Source: a virus. Taken from it: DNA of 53,684 bases. The DNA is taken from positions 1-53,684 of IMG/VR virus record IMGVR_UViG_3300047172_000109; one strand, written 5' to 3'. The notes under the pieces were generated by a model. It made no database searches and was not told the DNA's origin. It saw only the letters and a list, made by a program, of their open reading frames with translations. Below are positions 49,084-53,684 of this stretch, piece after piece. The translations under genes were made by a program, and so were the position numbers. Numbering within the stretch: the stretch's first letter is position 1; each line of letters opens with the position of its first letter.

Positions 49084-49422
49084 CTAGGGATTCTGAGGCT
49101 CGTCCCATAGTGGATTATTAAACATGGGCTCAGGTGTGCTTCCGCGCGGCCTCTTTTTATGCCATAGCTTGGCACGCAACAGTGCATTAGCATCAACGAC
49201 GGCATTGAGCTGGAGCAGCAACTGGTCAAAACGCTCTTTTTGCATAGCTTGCTTTTGCGCCTGGGCTTTGAGCTGGGCGTGCAATTCGGCGAGTTGCCAC
49301 TCGAGGCTGGAGATTATAGCATCGCGATCTCTGGCGGTTAAGAACTTTTCGAGTTTGAAGAGATTGAATGGGTCAGACTCAAGCTCTTGAGTTTTTGGTT
49401 TGGGGCTAAGTTTCCAAATCAT
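49084..49422 (-). CDS. Coiled-coil hypothetical protein
   Basis: A 112-residue protein with a long coiled coil (DAIISSLEWQLAELHAQLKA; QKQAMQKERFDQLLLQLNAV). The last codons overlap the 35-bp palindrome at 49099-49133. It overlaps the upstream gene by 17 bp. Unknown. Confidence 0.6.
   Translation of the reverse strand: MIWKLSPKPKTQELESDPFNLFKLEKFLTARDRDAIISSLEWQLAELHAQLKAQAQKQAMQKERFDQLLLQLNAVVDANALLRAKLWHKKRPRGSTPEPMFNNPLWDEPQNP
49099..49133. repeat. 35-bp palindromic element, copy E
   Basis: CTCGTCCCATAGTGGATTA at its left end is nearly identical to the copy at 177-211; the right arm is degenerate. It overlaps the last codons of the gene at 49084-49422, near the 3' end of the early gene block. 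Confidence 0.7.
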
Positions 49423-49675
49423 CTCGCGGTTCCTCCTGGAGGTTTGGGGTATTTGACTCGGCGGGCTTGGGCGCGGCTGCTAATAGGGCCTCCCACCTGA
49501 TGCGAAGTTTGACGTGCTCGGGGATGCGCCAGGAGCATCCGGGCATTCGCGGAAAGAACAAATCTTTCTCCTCTGTGGTTAGGGAGGCGAGGTATCGGTT
49601 GACTGCGCCGCTTGCAGCAAGTTCCATTTCCTTGGTGAGGGTTCGCGGGACTAGGATGAAGTTTGCAGGGGGCAT
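49406..49675 (-). CDS. Hypothetical protein
   Basis: An 89-residue protein (MPPANFILVPRTLTKEMELA; EHVKLRIRWEALLAAAPKPA). The start is uncertain because no ribosome site is clear at ATG 49675; the upstream gene ends 8 bp earlier. A tail of acidic residues ends RDDLET. Unknown. Confidence 0.5.
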   Translation of the reverse strand: MPPANFILVPRTLTKEMELAASGAVNRYLASLTTEEKDLFFPRMPGCSWRIPEHVKLRIRWEALLAAAPKPAESNTPNLQEEPRDDLET

Positions 49676-49682
49676 CAAGAGG

Positions 49683-49874
49683 CTAGACCATGGGATGGGC
49701 AGCCGCCTCGGCTTGCGCCTGCTGCATTTCAATCTCATTGTAAGCCGCCATCAGCCGGTCAGCACGGCGCCAAGCGGTGACAGTGCCAAACTCGCCTAGG
49801 TCATGGGCGGCGGCTTCCAGTGTCATGTCGCCTATGGCCGCGTAAAGGCGGATGCGGATTTCCTGCTGGGTCAT
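49683..49874 (-). CDS. Small helical protein
   Basis: A 63-residue protein starting in an ATGA overlap. TQQEIRIRLYAAIGDMTLEA then FGTVTAWRRADRLMAAYNEI looks like paired helices. Unknown. Confidence 0.6.
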   Translation of the reverse strand: MTQQEIRIRLYAAIGDMTLEAAAHDLGEFGTVTAWRRADRLMAAYNEIEMQQAQAEAAAHPMV

Positions 49875-50470
49875 TTGCCCGTCCCTTCCCATCCATTCTT
49901 GCGCGCCGCTATCATGACCGCGCCCACGTTGCCGCCCCACTCGCGTAAAGGACGCGCCTGCTTGGCCACATCAAGAAGCGCGTACTCCAAGACAGTCACG
50001 CGCTGGCGGAGTAATTCTACCCGGTCGTCAGCGCCTTTCGTGTCGGGCGGGGGATTTACAACAGCCGCGTCCTTACACGCCTGCCGCTCCGCCAGCACCG
50101 CCGCGTCGATGCGGGCTTGGGTATCGGCGATGGCGCGGTCATATCCGTATTGCCAGGATTTGTCGTCAATGCGATCCGCGCCATTCACCAGCTCGCTCGC
50201 CAGATCGCTCTGCGCAAAGCCGGATGCGGCGATGCGGGCGTTGATGGCGGATGCGATGGCTTCTGGAAAAAATGCTGGATTGTTAGCGCTGAGCATAATG
50301 TCTAGCACCCAATCCGCCGTAAACACGGGCAGAACGCGCTCCGGCGGGCGGGGAAGGGCGCGGATTTCCCCAGCGGTTTTGTGAAAGTCATTCCAAGCGG
50401 TTGCTCCAATCAAGCATCGGTCTGCAGCGCGTTCCGCAATCTGCGCCGCCGGTTCGTATGGGTGGGTCAT
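49871..50470 (-). CDS. Hypothetical protein
   Basis: A 199-residue protein; ATG 50470 follows AAGGAA. The N-terminal part (AAQIAERAADRCLIGATAWN) and later helices (VELLRQRVTVLEYALLDVAK) indicate a mainly helical protein with a short coiled coil; it ends EGTGK. No family recognised. Confidence 0.6.
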   Translation of the reverse strand: MTHPYEPAAQIAERAADRCLIGATAWNDFHKTAGEIRALPRPPERVLPVFTADWVLDIMLSANNPAFFPEAIASAINARIAASGFAQSDLASELVNGADRIDDKSWQYGYDRAIADTQARIDAAVLAERQACKDAAVVNPPPDTKGADDRVELLRQRVTVLEYALLDVAKQARPLREWGGNVGAVMIAARKNGWEGTGK

Positions 50471-50591
50471 TTCAAAATTCCTTGTTTTGTTGAGTGAGTT
50501 TGATAAAGGAGTCAAAAAACGCAGCTTGGGCTTTGGGCTTTGTGGCGAAGCCATCTTGGGTATCGGCGAGACTGTCATCTTCGCGGCGTGG

Positions 50592-50936
50592 TCATGGCCT
50601 TGTCGCCAGCCATGTGATTTTGCTGAGGACCTGCTCGTGGGTGAGTTTGCAACTTACGCCGCCGCGGCCGCCGACGAGAAGGCCCTTGCCGACAAGTTGC
50701 AGTGGATAGCCCTTAAAGAGCCAGGGATGGTTGAGGTGGTCGCCTGGGCGGATAAGGCCATCCTCCCACACGAAGAGGGAGTTGCGGCCGATGCCAAAGA
50801 CGGTCACAAACTCAATGTACCCTCCGACGAGCTTTTGCATGGATTCGAGGGTTCCGTCGCATTCTACTGTGAGGACGCTACGCTCGGAGGGGATGATTTG
50901 ATAGGCGATGTTTGCTTGAGCGGGTTTGGATGGCAT
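50592..50936 (-). CDS. DUF3846-like protein with possible UGA readthrough extension
   Basis: A 114-residue protein. RSVLTVECDGTLESMQKLVG GYIEFV and the final half resemble DUF3846 phage proteins (a small domain with MQ.LVGGYIE...). After its TGA stop (50592-50594) the same frame stays open for 39 codons (50475-50591), with a sensible composition (RREDDSLADTQDGFATKPKA; FFDSFIKLTQQNKEF), ending one base before the next ATG. No start codon exists inside this extension, so it can be made only by readthrough, unless the stop is a mutation or sequence error. Confidence 0.65.
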   Translation of the reverse strand: MPSKPAQANIAYQIIPSERSVLTVECDGTLESMQKLVGGYIEFVTVFGIGRNSLFVWEDGLIRPGDHLNHPWLFKGYPLQLVGKGLLVGGRGGVSCKLTHEQVLSKITWLATRP

Positions 50937-51018
50937 GAGTTAAAGCCCCCCAGCAAGGTATTTTGGCTGCTTGTTGGGCATTGGTTAGGTCCTTTGGTTG
51001 CTAGGGCTACCCATGAGG

Positions 51019-51351
51019 CTAAAGCTCAAGGTCGCTGAGGCTCACGTCGGGAGGGATTTCCCGGCCGCGCAGGGTGAATTTTCGTACCTGGGTGATGGCT
51101 TCGTACTCATATCTGGGGATGTATTGCGGGGCGCTGCTGGGCGCCTGGGCCTTGGCCCAACTTTGGCCGCGCAAGAGTCGCAAGATCACTTGCTCTGCAA
51201 AGCCTTCTCTGAGGGGACAGAGCCGCCCGTTGGCTTGGACCAGGGCAAGCTCGCCGTTGAAGCCCAAGGTGAGGGTGAGAGTTGGGACGTTAAGGTTCTC
51301 GTTGGCGCCGAGGGCGCCTTGGGCGCTTGCGCCTTCTGCTTGGTGGCTCAT
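51019..51351 (-). CDS. Hypothetical protein ending in LSDLEL
   Basis: A 110-residue protein. LTLTLGFNGELALVQANGRL then FAEQVILRLLRGQ; the end is DVSLSDLEL, a divergent form of the shared C-terminal motif. It overlaps the upstream gene by 4 bp. Unknown. Confidence 0.6.
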   Translation of the reverse strand: MSHQAEGASAQGALGANENLNVPTLTLTLGFNGELALVQANGRLCPLREGFAEQVILRLLRGQSWAKAQAPSSAPQYIPRYEYEAITQVRKFTLRGREIPPDVSLSDLEL

Positions 51352-51641
51352 ATGCCGGGTCCGATCTTGCTGGAGGTGAGGGGAATGATTGGCGCTAGCG
51401 CCCCGTCGTGGGAGCCGCCCTCGAGAGGTTTGGCCTCAGGCACCGTCGGTGAAGGGGGTTGACGCCGCGCTTGGGCCATCTCTTGTACCACTGGCAGAGC
51501 CTCCTGGAGCCACACCTCGAGCTGCTTGCGGGGCATGAGATGGTCGAGCTTGTAGAGGGCGTGGCTGGCCGCGGCGCTGGCCTCGAGGAAGGCGCTTTGC
51601 GCCTCGCGGAGGGTTCTATCGTTGGGGTGGAGGAGGCTCAT
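51348..51641 (-). CDS. Small helical protein
   Basis: A 97-residue protein starting in an ATGA overlap. REAQSAFLEASAAASHALYK then LDHLMPRKQLEVWLQEALPV forms two helices; Pro-rich tail. A similar PR.Q(L/V)EVW segment occurs at 39363-39533. Unknown. Confidence 0.6.
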   Translation of the reverse strand: MSLLHPNDRTLREAQSAFLEASAAASHALYKLDHLMPRKQLEVWLQEALPVVQEMAQARRQPPSPTVPEAKPLEGGSHDGALAPIIPLTSSKIGPGI

Positions 51642-51988
51642 GGTTGAGCCTCCTTGTCGAAAAGAACCTTGCTGAGGAGGTAGAGTTGAATGATGCCGGG
51701 CTTGTCGCACGCGAATGCGCCCTGGGCGATGCCGTCGGGAGCGCTGATGGTCACGAGGTCTCCGTGGGCGATGAGGTCAGTGGTGGGGGAGAAAAACCCT
51801 GTGGGAAGGACGCTGATGAGCGATGAGGGGGCCTCGACGCGGTAATGCCAGGAGGTGAAGCCATTGGCGTAGTTGAGGACGCTCAGGTTGCGGAGTTGAA
51901 AACCTGGCTTGGCGGAGCCGATGTTGGTCATGATGATGTCCTTGCTCTCGGGGCGGTGAAGGGTGAAGATTTGGGGTTGTTTGGGCAT
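51638..51988 (-). CDS. Hypothetical beta-rich protein
   Basis: A 116-residue protein (GFTSWHYRVEAPSSLISVLP; DLVTISAPDGIAQGAFACD; IIQLYLLSKVLFD). AGGAAC precedes the ATG. Family unknown. Confidence 0.6.
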   Translation of the reverse strand: MPKQPQIFTLHRPESKDIIMTNIGSAKPGFQLRNLSVLNYANGFTSWHYRVEAPSSLISVLPTGFFSPTTDLIAHGDLVTISAPDGIAQGAFACDKPGIIQLYLLSKVLFDKEAQP

Positions 51989-51997
51989 GAGAGGTTC

Positions 51998-52189
51998 CTA
52001 AATTGCCGTTGATTGCACATAGGGCTCGCCGTTAATTACGGCAAGATATACACTGACTTCATAGGATTTGCGCGCCTTAAACAAGGCTGCAGCTTTTGTT
52101 TGCGCGGCATAGGAAGACTCAGCATAGACTTCCAAACGCTTGCCGCGATAGAGGGCGATATACCCGTTGAGTGGCTTTGTGTCGCTCAT
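51998..52189 (-). CDS. Small hypothetical protein
   Basis: A 63-residue protein: GYIALYRGKRLEVYAESSYA, AQTKAAALFKARKSYEVSVY. The pattern is a small domain resembling proteins that fold around a strand-helix unit, common in phages. It overlaps the 25-residue membrane peptide gene by 4 bp. Confidence 0.6.
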   Translation of the reverse strand: MSDTKPLNGYIALYRGKRLEVYAESSYAAQTKAAALFKARKSYEVSVYLAVINGEPYVQSTAI

Positions 52190-52263
52190 GGCATGTTCAC
52201 TTTCCAGAAGAGGGCCCATAGAAGTGGAGAGATGATGAGGATGAAAAAAGTTAGCTTGAGCAT
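52186..52263 (-). CDS. 25-residue membrane peptide (tentative)
   Basis: The product, MLKLTFFILIISPLLWALFW then KVNMP, is a single hydrophobic helix. GGAG lies 8 bases before ATG 52263 and the stop overlaps the next ATG in ATGA, the same coupling used by its neighbours. Two promoters lie upstream. The size precludes homology. Confidence 0.45.
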   Translation of the reverse strand: MLKLTFFILIISPLLWALFWKVNMP

Positions 52264-52318
52264 GGTGTGGGCTCCGTGTTGGGGTTGAGGCTGAGGGCGG
52301 GATTGCGCTCACTGGAGT

Positions 52319-52348
52319 ATGGTAACATGGGACGTTGTGGATTGTCAA
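52319..52348 (-). promoter_or_regulatory. Sigma70-like promoter upstream of 52263
   Basis: On the minus strand TTGACA, 18 bp, TACCAT, with a nearby CATACT. It is in the 220-bp gap between 52263 and 52484. Confidence 0.65.
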
Positions 52349-52397
52349 TGGGATTGACGGGGCAATGTGGCGGTCGTGTGGTGGCGCGGGGCGTGTA

Positions 52398-52427
52398 TAT
52401 ATACGGTATGGCCGGGGCATCCCGCAA
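52398..52427 (-). promoter_or_regulatory. Possible second promoter upstream of 52263
   Basis: On the minus strand TTGCGG, 18 bp, TATATA. The -35 is imperfect; the AT-rich -10 stands out in a GC-rich region. Confidence 0.4.
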
Positions 52428-52483
52428 CGCCGCCCATGGCCCGGAAAATGGCGCGTTGGCGGCGGTTTTAGACCATCGCCCGG

Positions 52484-52768
52484 TTATTCATCCCCAAACA
52501 CTTGAGCCTGCATTTCCGGCCATGACTCTGGCAATTCGATGGGCCAATCTGGGAGATTTGGTTTTGAGGTGTCTTTCCAAAGTTTGCGTTTCATTGCCTC
52601 GCGTCGAACGACTTTGATTATGTCGATGGATAGGGCCAAGGCTGACTCGTAGCCTTTGAGGGTGATAATGACCTTTGTGACCTGGTAGATCATATCTTCG
52701 TCTATATCCGGTCCCATATCCATGGATTTGAGTTTTTCTTTGAGTTTGGTGCGGGTGAGGCTTTTCAT
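52484..52768 (-). CDS. Hypothetical protein
   Basis: A 94-residue protein with a basic N-terminus (MKSLTRTKLKEKLKSMDMGP), a helix rich in Ile/Val (MIYQVTKVIITLKGYESALA) and an acidic tail ending VFGDE. It overlaps the upstream gene by 4 bp. Unknown. Confidence 0.6.
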   Translation of the reverse strand: MKSLTRTKLKEKLKSMDMGPDIDEDMIYQVTKVIITLKGYESALALSIDIIKVVRREAMKRKLWKDTSKPNLPDWPIELPESWPEMQAQVFGDE

Positions 52769-53403
52769 GATTTTTTCTTTCCAAATATCGAGCCGTCATC
52801 GGCGAAAATTGATGGCTCAGGTGCTGGTGGTGTGTAGCGTCGTTTAGCGTATGCTTCGTCTATTGCGAGGCTCAGTTGGGTGTCTTCAGGCATGTCTGGA
52901 TGTACCTTGGCTATGATGGCGCGGTTTTCCTCAATAAGGGCGTCTTTTTCTTCCAGGCTCCAGTTGGAGACTTTGTCCTTGAGGTAGGAGACGGCCTCGT
53001 CGATGCGCTGAGCGTGGGGGATGGGATTGCGGCCGAGCTTTGGCGATGATGGAAGAGCGTTGACTGGTGGGTTAAAGCGCTCTGGTGAGACTCGGTCGGT
53101 CCGATAGGTTTGCCCTGGCATCCTTAAACCTTGCTGCTCGAGGGCCGCGTCCTCTCCCGCGCGCATTGCGCGTTTGCGGAGCATCTGCCGGTGGTTTTGC
53201 TTTGCCACTACGCGGAAGTGCGCGCGCTCGGTGTCGTAGGCGGCGATGCGGGGGATTTGGAGGCGCTTGGCCCAACTGAGGTGCAGGGCATTGCCGTCCT
53301 CGCTGTAGGATTGCATTAGCTCGCGTTGGATTTCGGTGATGAGGTTGATTAGGGTTTCGCAGTCCTCTAGTACGTCGAGCATTCGGTCTTGGGTTATCGC
53401 CAT
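52765..53403 (-). CDS. Hypothetical helical protein
   Basis: A 212-residue protein; ATG 53403 follows CAGGAG. Predicted long helices (MLDVLEDCETLINLITEIQR; HRQMLRKRAMRAGEDAALEQ; EKDALIEENRAIIAKVHPDM) with basic stretches. The C-terminal SIFADDGSIFGKKKS resembles an acidic-hydrophobic linear motif. First gene of the minus-strand unit after the A23 region. Unknown. Confidence 0.65.
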   Translation of the reverse strand: MAITQDRMLDVLEDCETLINLITEIQRELMQSYSEDGNALHLSWAKRLQIPRIAAYDTERAHFRVVAKQNHRQMLRKRAMRAGEDAALEQQGLRMPGQTYRTDRVSPERFNPPVNALPSSPKLGRNPIPHAQRIDEAVSYLKDKVSNWSLEEKDALIEENRAIIAKVHPDMPEDTQLSLAIDEAYAKRRYTPPAPEPSIFADDGSIFGKKKS

Positions 53404-53443
53404 GGTGGGGCTCCTGGTATGGCATGGGGTGGGGCGCGGTGGT

Positions 53444-53472
53444 AATATGGCATGCGGGGACGGGTGCGCCAA
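53444..53472 (-). promoter_or_regulatory. Probable promoter of the first minus-strand unit
   Basis: On the minus strand TTGGCG, 17 bp, CATATT. It abuts the left arm of the inverted repeat (53474-53490), with a half-site TGGGACGAG at 53511-53519. Confidence 0.5.
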
Positions 53473-53473
53473 T

Positions 53474-53657
53474 GGGAGTTGGCATTAGTGATATGTTTAT
53501 GGTGGTATGGTGGGACGAGTATGGGAAGGGAAGGGCTGGCCCTTCGGGGGGTAGGAGAAAAAAAAAAAAAAAAAAAAAAATCCCCCTCTCTGGGCCTCAA
53601 CTAACAGAGTCCCCATCCCATACTTGCACCAGGAATATGCCACTAATGCCAACTCCC
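53474..53657. repeat. Inverted repeat centred on an A23 tract
   Basis: GGGAGTTGGCATTAGTG (53474-53490) is the exact reverse complement of CACTAATGCCAACTCCC (53641-53657, also 84-100). An inner pair, AGTATGGG (53518-53525) and CCCATACT (53617-53624), repeats the symmetry. The arms are centred near 53566-53571, on the homopolymer at 53558-53580. Non-coding symmetry around an A/T tract is seen at replication origins and divergent control regions; which applies here is unknown. Confidence 0.75.
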
Positions 53658-53684
53658 TGGAGGGCTCCAAGCGCAGCGGCAAGC
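53558..53684. repeat. 127-bp exact terminal direct repeat, right copy
   Basis: This copy is identical to bases 1-127. Joining the two at the A23 tract gives a continuous non-coding region running from the start of the minus-strand gene at 53403, through the tract, to the terminator at 502-531. Confidence 0.9.

Noticed and set aside
1-53684. tRNA genes, CRISPR array, integrase or attachment site, diversity-generating retroelement
   Set aside because: No cloverleaf, regular spacer array, recombinase motifs or reverse transcriptase seen by eye on either strand.

Overview
The window is the complete genome of a tailed double-stranded DNA phage with a short P22-type tail, assembled as one contig. 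The first 127 bases (1-127) recur exactly as the last 127 (53558-53684). This is what a circular or circularly permuted genome gives when an assembler opens it at an arbitrary point, so the real unit is about 53,557 bp. I see no integrase, repressor, RNA polymerase, recognisable primase, tRNA or CRISPR array. The host is not directly visible. A phage-borne Flp/type IVb pilin with an alphaproteobacterial look, the moderately high G+C and ordinary sigma70-like promoters suggest an alphaproteobacterium, but that is inference.

Layout. Two long transcription units diverge from a palindrome-rich control region (1117-1612) and converge at about 28.5-28.85 kb. The plus strand (1613-28450) is the late unit. 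Its first 8.6 kb holds a TerS-like protein, a sulfotransferase, a PD-(D/E)XK nuclease, a tail fibre, a muramidase endolysin, holin-like and lipoprotein genes and paralogous decoration-like proteins. Then comes the virion block: TerL, P22-like portal, a zincin protein, scaffold, P22-like coat, a gp4-like tail adaptor, a gp10-like hub that appears split by inserted genes, a 2-oxoglutarate oxygenase and a GNAT acetyltransferase, and three ejection or internal virion proteins, the last with a lytic transglycosylase domain.

The minus strand (53403 down to 28853, plus the isolated gene at 559-1116) carries small early-type proteins, two repeat-rich adhesin-like proteins, a HIRAN protein, an SF1 helicase, a GHKL-ATPase/zincin-like protein, the Flp pilin, and a replication/recombination block. 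That block has a Cas4/AddB-like nuclease, a MazG-like pyrophosphohydrolase, a Sak4-like ATPase, a DUF669-like protein, a ParB-methyltransferase fusion, a uracil-DNA glycosylase fused to the polymerase exonuclease domain, a separate family A polymerase chain and a DUF3987-like ATPase. Promoters of the form TTGACA-17/18-(C/T)A..(C/A)T lie upstream of several of these genes.

The most unusual features are: (1) the phage-encoded Flp pilin; (2) a family of five 35-bp palindromes, mostly at transcription-unit boundaries, with extra half-sites in control regions; (3) a C-terminal peptide close to LDDLGL shared by otherwise unrelated small proteins; (4) a family A polymerase whose exonuclease motifs lie on two separate chains; (5) a gp10-like hub with its C-terminal cassette detached by inserted genes; (6) an A23 tract at the centre of a roughly 180-bp inverted-repeat region; and (7) an in-frame UGA followed by a 39-codon open extension that ends one base before the next gene.
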